DNA of 49,886 nucleotides from an uncultured Eubacteriales bacterium (GTDB lineage Bacteria; Bacillota; Clostridia; Lachnospirales; Lachnospiraceae). Below, in pieces: positions 17,045-26,450 of this stretch. A program made the position numbers and the translations under genes. Below the pieces are notes generated by a model. The model was not told where the DNA came from. It saw only the letters and a list, made by a program, of their open reading frames with translations, and did no database searches. Location: positions 1 through 49,886 of the forward strand of contig UQYF01000019.1 in assembly GCA_900545175.1 (NCBI GenBank). The letters run 5' to 3'. Position 1 is the first letter of the stretch. Every line of letters starts with the position of its first letter.

Positions 17045-18496
17045 ATGGATAAAGAAGTTTTAAAAAGAATGTCACATGAGAGCAGAAAATTTCTTGTCAT
17101 AGGAGATATAATGCTCGACAAGTTCTGTACAGGTTCGATTAACAGAATATCTCCGGAGGCGCCTGTTCCGGTGCTTTTGTTTAAAGAAGAGAAGAATATA
17201 CTCGGAGGAGCAGCCAATGTCGCAGCCAATCTGGTTGGCATGGGGCAGCAGGCAGCGCTTCTTGCATGCGTGGGTGATGATGTCCACGGCAGAGAAGTTC
17301 TTTCAATGCTTGAAAACGATTCGATAGATTCGGATATGGTTGCTGTTGTGAAGAACAGACCTACCACTCTTAAAATGAGATATGTGGCAGGCAGCCAGCA
17401 GCTCTTAAGAGTTGACGATGAATGTGTGGATGAGCTTGGATGGGATATCTATGATGAGCTTTTAAGAAAGTATGAAAAGCGCGTGAATGAATTTGATGTA
17501 ATACTTATATCGGACTATATGAAGGGTGTTCTTTCATATGATTTTACAAGGAGACTTATACAGATTGCCAACGAAAACGGTAAAAAGGTGCTTGTCGATG
17601 TCAAGGATACAAGGTCGGATAAGTATGCCGGTGCATTCCTTCTAAAGCCTAACCGCAAAGAGCTTCATGACCTGACAGGGCTTTCTGTCAATACGATGCC
17701 GGAAGTTGTCGAGGCTATGAAGGAGCTTAAAAGCAGGGCAAGGTGCCGGAGCGTGCTTGCGACTTTGAGTGCGGACGGAATGACTTATCTTAATGCCGAT
17801 GGGGATGTGATTTTTGAAAAGAGCGCATCAAGAAAGGTATATGATGTTGTCGGAGCGGGCGATACGGCATTTGCATATCTGGCTGCGGCGTACGCATTCG
17901 GTCTAGAGAGTGCGGATGCACTTAAGCTTGCCAACACAGCATCGTCAATCAAGGTGACGAAGTTCGGAACGGCTGTTGTAGAGATTGCGGAGGTAATCGA
18001 GGAGCTTTACGGTGAGACTGATAAGATACAGACGATGGATACTATAGAACAGACGTTATCTTCACAGAGAAATAAGACAATAGTGTTTACGAACGGCTGT
18101 TTTGACATACTGCATATCGGACATATACGTTATCTCAAGGAAGCAAAGGCAAAGGGAGATATCCTTGTGCTTGGACTTAACTCGGATGCTTCGGTTAGAA
18201 GGCTTAAAGGCAATGACAGACCGATTAACAACCAAAAGGACAGAATGGATATGCTTGCGGAGATGGAGTTTATCGATTATATTATCATTTTTGAGGATGA
18301 CACGCCGCTTGAGCTTATAAAGAAGGTCAAGCCGGATATTCTTGTCAAAGGCGGAGACTATACACCTGAGAATATTGTCGGAGCAGATTTTGTAAAAGGC
18401 AGAGGCGGACGTGTTGAAGTTATTCCTTTTGTTGAGGGAAAATCAACAACTAATATAATAAACACGATGAGAATGCGTGAAAAAAATATTGATTAG
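17045..18496 (+). CDS. hldE: Bifunctional heptose 7-phosphate kinase / heptose 1-phosphate adenylyltransferase
   Basis: HldE phosphorylates D-glycero-D-manno-heptose 7-phosphate at C1 and, after GmhB acts, transfers AMP to give ADP-D,D-heptose. The protein (483 residues) is full length. The N-terminal ribokinase-like domain (about 1-325) contains GGAANVAAN and the anion-hole motif GAGDT (270-274). The C-terminal nucleotidyltransferase domain (about 345-483) has TNGCFDILHIGH (349-360) and VKGGDY. Both active sites look intact. The ATG at 17045 is used here; a TTG at 17039 lies closer to the GAAAGG site and cannot be excluded. Confidence 0.95.
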   Translation: MDKEVLKRMSHESRKFLVIGDIMLDKFCTGSINRISPEAPVPVLLFKEEKNILGGAANVAANLVGMGQQAALLACVGDDVHGREVLSMLENDSIDSDMVAVVKNRPTTLKMRYVAGSQQLLRVDDECVDELGWDIYDELLRKYEKRVNEFDVILISDYMKGVLSYDFTRRLIQIANENGKKVLVDVKDTRSDKYAGAFLLKPNRKELHDLTGLSVNTMPEVVEAMKELKSRARCRSVLATLSADGMTYLNADGDVIFEKSASRKVYDVVGAGDTAFAYLAAAYAFGLESADALKLANTASSIKVTKFGTAVVEIAEVIEELYGETDKIQTMDTIEQTLSSQRNKTIVFTNGCFDILHIGHIRYLKEAKAKGDILVLGLNSDASVRRLKGNDRPINNQKDRMDMLAEMEFIDYIIIFEDDTPLELIKKVKPDILVKGGDYTPENIVGADFVKGRGGRVEVIPFVEGKSTTNIINTMRMREKNID

Positions 18497-18528
18497 GGAC
18501 TCTTCGTATATCAAGGAAGGAGAATAAG

Positions 18529-19494
18529 ATGAAAGTAGTAGTTACAGGCGGAGCAGGCTTTATCGGAAGCTGCATAGTAAGAAAGTTAAATGATATGGGT
18601 ATAGAGGATATTTACATTGTAGATAATGTCAATACTTCCGAAAAGTGGATGAATCTCAGAAATAAGAAGTATATAAGATATTTTCACAAGGATGAGTTCC
18701 TAAACGAGCTTGACGACCTTGACGACATATCCTGTATTATCCATATGGGAGCATGTTCATCTACAACAGAGCAGGATTTCGATTATTTATATAAGAATAA
18801 TTACCTTTACACTATTGCGCTTTGGAAATACTGTGCGCAGCATGGCATAAGCTTCATTTATGCAAGCTCAGCGGCTACATATGGTGCCGGTGAGTTAGGC
18901 TTTGATGACAAGATGGATATAAAAAAGTTAATGCCGCTTAACAGATATGGATATTCTAAGCATATTTTTGACTTATGGGCAGAAAAGCAGACAGACAGAC
19001 CAAGACAGGCAGTAGGACTCAAATTCTTTAATGTATACGGCCCTAACGAGTATCACAAGGGAAGAATGGCGAGCATGATTTATCATGGCTTTAACCAGGT
19101 TGTAGAAAACGGCTCAATAAAGCTTTTTAAGTCTTATAAGGAAGGCTTCGAGGACGGAGGACAGTTAAGGGATTTTGTGTATATCAAGGATATATGTGAG
19201 GTTATAGCTTTTATGGTGGAGCATCCGGATGTAAGCGGACTGTTCAATGTCGGAACAGGAAGAGCGGAGAGCTTCTACACACTTGCAAGTGCCGTGTTTA
19301 AGGCGATGGATAAGAAGCCTATAATCGAGTTTATTGAGATGCCGGAGGACCTTAGAGGAAAGTATCAATATTATACACAGGCTGATATAACCAAGCTTAG
19401 GTCTGTCGGGTATGAAAAGGAATTTTCAAGCCTTACAGCTGGTGCAATAGACTACGTTTCAAATCATCTTGCAAAGGATTATCTTGTATGGTAG
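18529..19494 (+). CDS. hldD: ADP-L-glycero-D-manno-heptose 6-epimerase
   Basis: HldD inverts C6 of ADP-D-glycero-heptose to give ADP-L-glycero-beta-D-manno-heptose, the donor for inner-core heptose in Gram-negatives and an ALPK1 ligand in hosts. The 321-residue short-chain dehydrogenase has the dinucleotide motif GGAGFIGS near residue 6, the SSAATYG segment and the catalytic YGYSK pair. FNVYGPNEYHKGRMAS is the HldD-specific stretch that separates it from UDP-galactose epimerases. The start is preceded by AAGGAGA. Its last 7 bp overlap the GNAT gene. Its presence means the ADP-L,D-heptose route is complete. Confidence 0.94.
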   Translation: MKVVVTGGAGFIGSCIVRKLNDMGIEDIYIVDNVNTSEKWMNLRNKKYIRYFHKDEFLNELDDLDDISCIIHMGACSSTTEQDFDYLYKNNYLYTIALWKYCAQHGISFIYASSAATYGAGELGFDDKMDIKKLMPLNRYGYSKHIFDLWAEKQTDRPRQAVGLKFFNVYGPNEYHKGRMASMIYHGFNQVVENGSIKLFKSYKEGFEDGGQLRDFVYIKDICEVIAFMVEHPDVSGLFNVGTGRAESFYTLASAVFKAMDKKPIIEFIEMPEDLRGKYQYYTQADITKLRSVGYEKEFSSLTAGAIDYVSNHLAKDYLVW

Positions 19495-20045
19495 GAATAG
19501 ACAGCAGGGCTGATGCCGGAATTTTTCTTAGGAATATTTCCGTTGACGAGTTTGACGCGGTGTATGATATTATGGAGAAAAGCTTTCCGGAAGATGAATA
19601 CAGAAGCTATGACGAGCAAAAAATGCTGTTTTCCAAATCAGAATATGATATATATGTGGTAGATGGGGATGACAGCACTCTAAAAGCATTTGTAGCTGTG
19701 TGGGGTTTTGACGATTTTGCATTTATCGAACATCTTGCAGTGAATCCTGCATGCAGAAATGCAGGGATAGGTGCATCAATTCTTGCCGCTGTTAAAGAAA
19801 AGGCAGGCAAGAGGATATGCCTTGAAGTCGAACTGCCGGAGAATGATATTGCGCGCCGCAGGATAGGATTCTATACTAGAAACGGCTTTTCATTGAATGA
19901 ATATCATTATATACAGCCGCCGATGTCTGCCGGAAAAAATCCTGTTCCGCTGCTTATAATGACAACGGGCGGTGCAGTAGATGAGAAGAAATTTGAGTAT
20001 ATAAAGGATAAGTTGTACGAAAAAGTATATAATGTTCATCGATAA
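19488..20045 (+). CDS. GNAT-family N-acetyltransferase
   Basis: This 185-residue protein has a GNAT core. The acetyl-CoA-binding signature is visible as LAVNPACRNAGIGASILAAV (about 83-102), and a C-terminal strand YTRNGFSLNEYHY follows. The substrate cannot be predicted. It overlaps hldD by 7 bp and closes the heptose operon before a terminator, so it could acetylate an amino sugar or the product of the operon, but it may equally be a passenger. There is no strong ribosome binding site, so it probably depends on translation of hldD. Confidence 0.8.
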   Translation: MVGIDSRADAGIFLRNISVDEFDAVYDIMEKSFPEDEYRSYDEQKMLFSKSEYDIYVVDGDDSTLKAFVAVWGFDDFAFIEHLAVNPACRNAGIGASILAAVKEKAGKRICLEVELPENDIARRRIGFYTRNGFSLNEYHYIQPPMSAGKNPVPLLIMTTGGAVDEKKFEYIKDKLYEKVYNVHR

Positions 20046-20066
20046 AGAGACATATATTGTAATCAG

Positions 20067-20122
20067 GAAGCTTTTGCTGACGCGAGCCTGTATGCAGGCG
20101 TGGCAGTGAAGGCTTCTTTTTT
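20067..20122 (+). terminator. Terminator at the end of the heptose operon
   Basis: A long imperfect hairpin closes with GAAGC (20067-20071) and GCTTC (20112-20116) and has the inner stem GCCTG/CAGGC around TATG. Six T follow. Confidence 0.8.
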
Positions 20123-20162
20123 GTGTGAAAATAAATTTTATCTGTACAATTAAAAATAATGT

Positions 20163-20170
20163 GGTATACT
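20163..20170 (+). promoter_or_regulatory. Extended -10 promoter for uvrBA
   Basis: TGGTATACT gives an extended -10 (TG at 20163, TATACT at 20165-20170) in AT-rich DNA 45 bp before the uvrB start. No good -35 lies 17 bp upstream. No LexA-type box was recognised with confidence. Confidence 0.5.
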
Positions 20171-20215
20171 ATAAACATCAGAACATGTGTTTGTAAAAAA
20201 GGAAATGGAAATCAT

Positions 20216-22198
20216 ATGGATAATTTTAAGCTTCATTCTGAATATCAGCCTACAGGAGATCAGCCGCACGCTATAGAAGAGCTTGTAAAGGGCTTCAAGG
20301 AAGGCAATCAGTTCGAGACTCTTCTCGGAGTGACAGGCTCCGGCAAGACATTTACGATGGCGAATGTCATAGCAGCTCTCAATAAGCCGACCCTTATCAT
20401 ATCGCATAACAAGACGCTTGCGGGACAGCTTTATGGAGAGATGAAGGAATTTTTCCCGGAGAATGCGGTAGAATATTTTGTGTCATATTATGACTACTAT
20501 CAGCCGGAGGCTTATGTACCATCGACTGATACTTATATTGAGAAGGATTCGTCAATCAATGATGAGATAGATAAGCTGCGCCATTCGGCAACAGCGGCTC
20601 TTTCAGAGCGCAAGGATGTAATTATTGTTGCGAGTGTTTCATGCATATACGGACTCGGAAGTCCTGTTGATTATGAGAGCATGGTTGTCTCTCTCCGCCC
20701 GGGTATGGAGAAGGACAGAGACGAGATAATTCAGAAGCTTGTTGATAACCAGTACACAAGAAATGATATGGATTTTAAGAGAGGCTCGTTCAGAGTAAGA
20801 GGAGATGTCTTAGAGATATTTCCGGCAGCTTCCACGGATAGAGCAGTGAGAGTGGAGTTCTTTGGTGATGAGATTGACAGGCTTACCGAGATAGATGTCC
20901 TGACAGGAGAGAAGAAGGCGGAGCTTTCACATATTGCGATATTTCCTGCATCACATTATGTTGTGCCGCGCGAGAAGATGATAGAAGCTGCTGCGAATAT
21001 TAAGCAGGAGATGGAGGAGAGAGTTGCCTATTTTAAGAGCGAAGATAAGCTCCTAGAGGCACAGAGGATTAAAGAGAGGACGAGCTTTGATGTCGAGATG
21101 ATGCTTGAAACAGGCTTCTGCTCAGGTATTGAGAACTATTCAAGGCATCTTGCAGGACTTGCACCGGGGACTCCTCCGTACACACTTATAGATTATTTCC
21201 CTGAAGATTTTCTTATAATAGTTGATGAGTCACATATCACTATACCGCAGATAAGAGGAATGTATGCAGGTGACAGATCGAGAAAGACGACACTTGTCGA
21301 CTATGGTTTCAGACTGCCTTCAGCGCTTGATAACAGACCGCTGAATTTTGAGGAGTTTGAAGGAAAGATTGACCAGATGCTTTTTGTATCGGCGACACCT
21401 TCAGATTATGAAGCTGAGCATGAGCTGTTAAGGACAGAACAGATTATAAGACCTACAGGTCTTTTAGACCCTGAGATTACAGTTAAGCCGGTAGAAGGAC
21501 AGATTGATGACCTTATAGGCGAAGTTAATAAGGAAATACAGAAGCATAACAAGGTACTTATAACTACGCTCACCAAGAGAATGGCTGAGGATTTGACTAA
21601 TTATATGAAGGAAGCAGGTATTAGAGTGAGATATCTGCATTCTGACATTGACACGCTTGAACGTGCCGAGATTATAAGGGATATGAGACTTGATGTTTTT
21701 GACGTGCTTGTCGGCATCAATCTTTTGAGGGAGGGACTTGACATTCCTGAGATAACACTTGTTGCGATACTTGATGCTGACAAGGAAGGCTTCCTTCGTT
21801 CGGAGACTTCACTTATCCAGACAATCGGACGAGCAGCCCGTAATGCTGACGGCAGGGTAATCATGTATGCAGATGTGATTACTGATTCAATGCGCCGTGC
21901 GATAGATGAGACACAGAGAAGAAGGCAGATACAGAATAAGTATAATGAGGAGCATGGAATAACGCCTACCACAATCAAGAAGGCTGTGCGTGACCTCATT
22001 GCGATATCAAAGGCAGCTACAGAGTCTAAGGCTGATATGGAGAAGGATATTGAGTCCATGAGCCATAAGGAGCTTGAAAAGCTCCTTAAGGAACTTAGCA
22101 AGCAGATGCACAAGGCTGCGGCGGAGCTTGATTTTGAACATGCGGCACAGCTTCGCGACAGGATAATAGAGATTAAGAAGAGTATGCTGGAGGAATAG
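20216..22198 (+). CDS. uvrB: Excinuclease ABC subunit B
   Basis: UvrB is the damage-verifying helicase-like subunit of nucleotide excision repair. The 660-residue protein has Walker A GVTGSGKT (near residue 39), the beta-hairpin YYDYYQPEAY, helicase motifs (VDESHITIPQ, QTIGRAARN) and the C-terminal UVR motif (HKAAAELDFEHAAQLRD) that binds UvrC. The ATG at 20216 is chosen because MDNFKLHSEYQPTGDQP is the normal N terminus and AAGGAA lies upstream. uvrA starts 3 bp after its stop, so the two are cotranscribed. Confidence 0.97.
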   Translation: MDNFKLHSEYQPTGDQPHAIEELVKGFKEGNQFETLLGVTGSGKTFTMANVIAALNKPTLIISHNKTLAGQLYGEMKEFFPENAVEYFVSYYDYYQPEAYVPSTDTYIEKDSSINDEIDKLRHSATAALSERKDVIIVASVSCIYGLGSPVDYESMVVSLRPGMEKDRDEIIQKLVDNQYTRNDMDFKRGSFRVRGDVLEIFPAASTDRAVRVEFFGDEIDRLTEIDVLTGEKKAELSHIAIFPASHYVVPREKMIEAAANIKQEMEERVAYFKSEDKLLEAQRIKERTSFDVEMMLETGFCSGIENYSRHLAGLAPGTPPYTLIDYFPEDFLIIVDESHITIPQIRGMYAGDRSRKTTLVDYGFRLPSALDNRPLNFEEFEGKIDQMLFVSATPSDYEAEHELLRTEQIIRPTGLLDPEITVKPVEGQIDDLIGEVNKEIQKHNKVLITTLTKRMAEDLTNYMKEAGIRVRYLHSDIDTLERAEIIRDMRLDVFDVLVGINLLREGLDIPEITLVAILDADKEGFLRSETSLIQTIGRAARNADGRVIMYADVITDSMRRAIDETQRRRQIQNKYNEEHGITPTTIKKAVRDLIAISKAATESKADMEKDIESMSHKELEKLLKELSKQMHKAAAELDFEHAAQLRDRIIEIKKSMLEE

Positions 22199-22201
22199 AA
22201 C

Positions 22202-25036
22202 ATGGCTTTGTATTCTAGAAATTATATTAAGATAAGAGGTGCAAGGGAACATAATCTGAAAGGAATAGATGTGGATATACCACGCGATTCATTTACGGTG
22301 CTTACCGGAGTGAGCGGTTCCGGTAAGTCATCTCTTGCATTTGATACAATATATGCAGAAGGACAGAGAAGATACATGGAGTCGCTGTCATCGTATGCAA
22401 GACAGTTTTTAGGTCAGATGGAGAAGCCGGATGTCGACAGTATAGAAGGTCTTTCGCCTGCAATTTCGATAGATCAGAAATCGACTAACCGGAATCCGCG
22501 TTCTACAGTCGGAACAGTCACAGAGATATATGATTATATGAGACTGCTCTATGCGAGGGTTGGTATCGTACATTGTCCTAAGTGCGGCAGAGAGATTAAG
22601 AAGCAGTCGGTTGACCAGATTGTAGATCAGATTATGAGCCTGCCTGAACGTACGAGATTTCAGGTGCTCGCACCTGTTGTAAGAGGACGCAAGGGGGAGC
22701 ATGTGAAAGTGCTTGAGAGTGCCAAAAAGAGCGGCTATGTCCGTGTAAGGGTTGATGGGATAATATATGAGCTTTCTGAGGAGATTAAGCTTGAGAAGAA
22801 TAAGAAGCATAATATAGAGATAGTTGTAGACAGGCTTTCAGTGAAGGAAGGAATGGAGAAGCGTCTTACAGAGTCTGTGGAGAGCGCACTTGCTCTTGCG
22901 GATGGTCTTGTGATGATAGATATAATTGACGGCGATATGCTCAATTTCAGCCAGAGCTTTGCATGTCCTGATTGTGGTATCAGTGTTGAGGAAGTGGAGC
23001 CTAGAAGCTTTTCATTTAATAACCCATTTGGTGCCTGTCCGGAATGTTACGGACTTGGATATAAGATGGAGTTTGATATTGATTTGATTATTCCGGATAA
23101 GAATCTGAGCATTGATGAGGGTGCGATTTCTGCAATGGGATGGCAGTCTTCCACAGATGAAGGCAGTTTTACAAGAGCGATTCTTACAGCCTTGGCGGAG
23201 GAATATCACTTTAGCCTTAGCACTCCTTACAAGGATTATACTGCTGAGATTAAGAATATTCTGGTCAACGGAACAGATGGACATACGGTAAAAGTACATT
23301 ACCGCGGACAGCGTGGAGTAGGTGTGTATGATATTGCATTTGAGGGACTTATCCGCAATATGCAGAAGCGCTATAGAGAGACAGCTTCTGACAGCATGAA
23401 GCAGGAGTATGAGACTTTTATGAAGATTACTCCATGTGAAGTATGTAAGGGACAGCGTCTTAAGGCGACTTCCCTGGCAGTTACAGTTGGCGGAGTTAAT
23501 ATTTTCCAGATGACAGATATGCCTATTGTTAAGCTTAAGACATTCCTTGAGAATCTCACGCTGTCGCCTATGCAGCAGACCATCGGAGAGCAGATTTTAA
23601 AGGAGATCAGAGCAAGGATTGGGTTCCTTGTCAATGTCGGACTTGAGTATCTGACGCTTTCAAGAGCTACAGGAACTCTGTCAGGTGGAGAAGCGCAGCG
23701 AATAAGACTTGCAACACAGATTGGTTCAGGTCTTGTAGGTGTTGCCTATATTTTAGACGAACCGAGTATAGGACTTCACCAGAGAGATAATGACAAGCTG
23801 CTGTCAGCACTTATGAAGCTGAGAGATTTAGGCAATACACTTATTGTTGTAGAGCATGACGAAGACACGATGAGAGCGGCGGATTACATTGTTGATATCG
23901 GGCCGGCAGCAGGCGAGCATGGCGGAGAAGTCATTGCAACAGGCAATGCCGAAGAAATCATGAAAAATGAAAATTCCATCACAGGTGCATATCTGAGCGG
24001 AAGAAGAAAGATTTTAGTGCCTGAGGAGAGAAGAAAGCCTTCAGGATATATCACAATCAAGGGAGCAAGACAGAATAATCTCAAGAATATTGACGTGGAT
24101 ATTCCGCTTGGAATATTTACATGTGTGACAGGTGTATCCGGTTCAGGTAAGAGCAGCCTTGTAAATGAGATATTGTACAAGCGCCTTGCAAGAGATTTGA
24201 ACAGAGCGAGGACAATACCCGGTGAGCATGATGATATCATTGGAATAGATAAGCTGGATAAAGTTATAGCTATTGACCAGTCGCCGATAGGAAGGACACC
24301 GCGTTCTAATCCGGCGACATATACAGGAGCCTTTGACCTGATAAGAGATTTGTTTGCGTCCACATCCGATGCGAAGGCAAGAGGATATTCAAAAGGGCGG
24401 TTCAGCTTCAATGTAAAAGGCGGAAGATGTGAAGCCTGTGGCGGTGATGGAATAATCAAGATAGAAATGCACTTCCTCCCGGATGTGTATGTGCCTTGTG
24501 AAGTCTGTGGAGGCAAGCGCTACAATAGGGAGACACTTGAAGTCAAGTACAAAGGAAAGAGCATCTATGATGTGCTCAATATGACAGTAGAGGAAGCAGT
24601 CAAGTTCTTTGAGAATGTGCCATCCATAAGAAGGAAGATTGAGACGATGAACGAGGTCGGTCTTTCATATATAAGACTTGGACAGCCGTCTACAGAGCTT
24701 TCAGGTGGTGAAGCACAGAGAATCAAGCTTGCGACAGAGCTTAGCAGACGAGGAACAGGAAAGACAATATATATCCTTGATGAGCCGACAACGGGACTTC
24801 ATTTCGCAGATGTGCATAAGCTTGTAGATATTTTGAGAAGATTGTCGGATAGCGGTAATACGGTTGTTGTTATCGAGCATAATCTTGATGTAATAAAGAC
24901 AGCGGATTATATTATTGATATCGGACCGGAAGGCGGTGAAGGCGGAGGAAGAGTGATAGCTAAAGGTACTCCGGAGGAAGTTGCCAAGAATAAGAAGTCA
25001 TATACAGGACAGTTTGTGAAAAAGTATCTCAACTAA
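22202..25036 (+). CDS. uvrA: Excinuclease ABC subunit A
   Basis: UvrA is the dimeric ATPase that finds bulky DNA lesions and loads UvrB. The 944-residue protein has two ABC modules. The first Walker A GVSGSGKSS lies near residue 38, and the second GVSGSGKSS near residue 645. Both signatures (LSGGEAQRI) and both ABC Walker B regions are intact. Zinc motifs are seen as CPKC (about 125), CPDC..CPEC (about 258-285) and CEACGGDG..CEVCGGKRYN (about 743-770). The length is standard. It follows uvrB with a 3-bp gap and ends at a strong terminator. Confidence 0.97.
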   Translation: MALYSRNYIKIRGAREHNLKGIDVDIPRDSFTVLTGVSGSGKSSLAFDTIYAEGQRRYMESLSSYARQFLGQMEKPDVDSIEGLSPAISIDQKSTNRNPRSTVGTVTEIYDYMRLLYARVGIVHCPKCGREIKKQSVDQIVDQIMSLPERTRFQVLAPVVRGRKGEHVKVLESAKKSGYVRVRVDGIIYELSEEIKLEKNKKHNIEIVVDRLSVKEGMEKRLTESVESALALADGLVMIDIIDGDMLNFSQSFACPDCGISVEEVEPRSFSFNNPFGACPECYGLGYKMEFDIDLIIPDKNLSIDEGAISAMGWQSSTDEGSFTRAILTALAEEYHFSLSTPYKDYTAEIKNILVNGTDGHTVKVHYRGQRGVGVYDIAFEGLIRNMQKRYRETASDSMKQEYETFMKITPCEVCKGQRLKATSLAVTVGGVNIFQMTDMPIVKLKTFLENLTLSPMQQTIGEQILKEIRARIGFLVNVGLEYLTLSRATGTLSGGEAQRIRLATQIGSGLVGVAYILDEPSIGLHQRDNDKLLSALMKLRDLGNTLIVVEHDEDTMRAADYIVDIGPAAGEHGGEVIATGNAEEIMKNENSITGAYLSGRRKILVPEERRKPSGYITIKGARQNNLKNIDVDIPLGIFTCVTGVSGSGKSSLVNEILYKRLARDLNRARTIPGEHDDIIGIDKLDKVIAIDQSPIGRTPRSNPATYTGAFDLIRDLFASTSDAKARGYSKGRFSFNVKGGRCEACGGDGIIKIEMHFLPDVYVPCEVCGGKRYNRETLEVKYKGKSIYDVLNMTVEEAVKFFENVPSIRRKIETMNEVGLSYIRLGQPSTELSGGEAQRIKLATELSRRGTGKTIYILDEPTTGLHFADVHKLVDILRRLSDSGNTVVVIEHNLDVIKTADYIIDIGPEGGEGGGRVIAKGTPEEVAKNKKSYTGQFVKKYLN

Positions 25037-25049
25037 GCGTATTAAGTCA

Positions 25050-25079
25050 AAAAACCGAGGGATGAGTCCCTCGGTTTTT
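25050..25079. terminator. Terminator between uvrA and the 4Fe-4S protein
   Basis: The stem AAAAACCGAGGGA/TCCCTCGGTTTTT with loop TGAG gives U-runs in both directions. It directly follows uvrA and lies 123 bp beyond the stop of the opposing gene. Confidence 0.9.
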
Positions 25080-25202
25080 GCGTCTGTGTAATAGATATTA
25101 ACTTAATGAATGAATGTGCTTCAAATTTGTCAGTATTAAGATATTCTGTTGCAATCATTGTGATGAACGGAAGCTTAGCACTACAGTCTGTATATATCGT
25201 TA

Positions 25203-25973
25203 TTATTCCAATATCTCGCCATCAGTGGATATTGTATATACCTGCCAGGGGATGAATTTTCCGCTTGCTTTGAGTGCGTTCTTTGCCGCATTCTCTATAC
25301 CGCCGCAGCAAGGAACCTCCATACGGACGATAGTTACGCTCTTAATATTGTTGTTAGCTATAATCTGTGTCAGCTTTTCTGTGTAATCAATATCGTCAAG
25401 CTTAGGACAGCCGATTACCGTGATATGATTTTTGATAAAACGCTTGTGGAAGCTGCCATAAGCATATGCAGTGCAGTCGGCAGCGATGAGAAGGTTCGCA
25501 CCGTCAAAATAAGGGGCACATACAGGGACAAGCTTAATCTGTACAGGCCACTGCATAAGTTCACTTGTGTTAGTGTTGAAATTGTCAGAACTGTTGTTAT
25601 CAGAGCCTGCGTTATTGCCGTTATCAACATGAGCCGCATTTTCACTGTGGCTGTTCTTTGAATGAGATATCACTCTTGAACGTGTGCCAGGACAGCCGTG
25701 GAAAACAGGAGCAGCTTTTGCAGTCTCAGCCTGTTTTGCGGCTTTTGCGGCTAATACGGCAGCCTCATCGTATGCCGGAGCTTCGCGCTGTTCAAAGTGT
25801 ATTGCGTCAACAGGGCATGCCGGAAGGCAGTCGCCAAGACCATCGCAGTAATGCTCGCGGACAAGCTTTGCCTTTCCGTCTATGATATCTATTGCACCTT
25901 CATGGCATGCAGTGGCACAAAGACCACAGCCTATACATTTTTCTTCGTCAATCTTGATTATCTGTCTTATCAT
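25203..25973 (-). CDS. Two-[4Fe-4S] ferredoxin-domain protein
   Basis: This 256-residue protein begins with two 4Fe-4S motifs, CIGCGLCATACHEG (residues 12-25) and CDGLGDCLPACPVD (about 43-56), the bacterial ferredoxin fold. An Ala/Lys-rich linker follows with HGCPG and a low-complexity Ser/Asn/His stretch (about 105-135). The C-terminal domain has further cysteines (PVCAPYF, ADCTAY, GCPKLDD, VPCCGG) that could bind another cofactor. I know this architecture as an ORFan-like ferredoxin protein common in Clostridia, with no assigned electron partner. It is divergent from the downstream Crp-family gene, which may regulate it. The start ATG has AAGGAGA upstream on the minus strand. Confidence 0.85.
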   Translation of the reverse strand: MIRQIIKIDEEKCIGCGLCATACHEGAIDIIDGKAKLVREHYCDGLGDCLPACPVDAIHFEQREAPAYDEAAVLAAKAAKQAETAKAAPVFHGCPGTRSRVISHSKNSHSENAAHVDNGNNAGSDNNSSDNFNTNTSELMQWPVQIKLVPVCAPYFDGANLLIAADCTAYAYGSFHKRFIKNHITVIGCPKLDDIDYTEKLTQIIANNNIKSVTIVRMEVPCCGGIENAAKNALKASGKFIPWQVYTISTDGEILE

Positions 25974-26100
25974 AATTTTCTCCTTGCAATTTTATATTAA
26001 ATTAATTTTATAAGCTGTCTGTTTATTGATTTTGCTCTCACATAATAATATAATTGAATAAATAAATCGGTTGTCATTACAACGTATTTAAAAATAAAAG
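25974..26100. other. AT-rich intergenic start region of the ferredoxin-domain gene
   Basis: This is the upstream side of the minus-strand gene. It is very AT-rich, with no reading frame of interest and no clear -35/-10 pair that I would defend. The plus-strand A-rich tract at 26089-26105 would act as a U-run for a minus-strand hairpin at 26106-26122. Confidence 0.5.
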
Positions 26101-26450
26101 AGAAAACCCATTACACTTGGGTGATGGAGTGAACTCTTTTGTCCGAAAACAGTATCAGTCAAAAAGAAAAAGTCCTTTGCGCTAGTGCAGATTTGCTTAT
26201 AAAGCCGGAATGCGGATACTAAAGATTACGGTTAATACAGGATGATAGTAAAGAGCGGCAAAAGGTCATTGCATAATACATATCAAATATTGAACGCAGA
26301 ATAAGCAATCCCCCGCTTAAAGTGTGTAGAGCACTAAGCGGTGGGTAAGGGGGATGCTTATGTCAGTGGGAGTTAAAAGCTCCCACTGACAGTTCGCAAA
26401 GCGACTGCGTTCATGAGCAAGTAGCGAAAGCGGATTGCGAATGTCCGCTT
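26101..26450. other. Highly structured non-coding element (possible ncRNA or small transposon remnant)
   Basis: Four hairpins are visible and there is no supported gene. One: ACCCA/TGGGT at 26106-26122, whose minus-strand continuation is T-rich, like a terminator. Two: AAGCAATCCCCC (26303-26314) pairs with GGGGGATGCTT (26349-26359) and encloses CGCTT/AAGCG with AGTG/CACT. Three: a perfect 12-bp stem TGTCAGTGGGAG (26361-26372) / CTCCCACTGACA (26380-26391). Four: TTCGCA (26393-26398) with TGCGAA (26436-26441) and inner short pairs. The region ends 18 bp before the Crp gene. It could be an ncRNA, a leader, or the hairpin-rich end of an IS200/IS605-type element. The class is not recognised with confidence. 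Confidence 0.55.

Noticed and set aside
21601..22203. Minus-strand frame of 200 codons inside uvrB
   Set aside because: Ser/Ile-rich shadow of a well-supported gene.
23884..24516. Minus-strand frame of 210 codons inside uvrA
   Set aside because: Shadow of uvrA with no family features.
26101..26450. CRISPR array or intact insertion sequence
   Set aside because: No regularly spaced repeats and no transposase reading frame.
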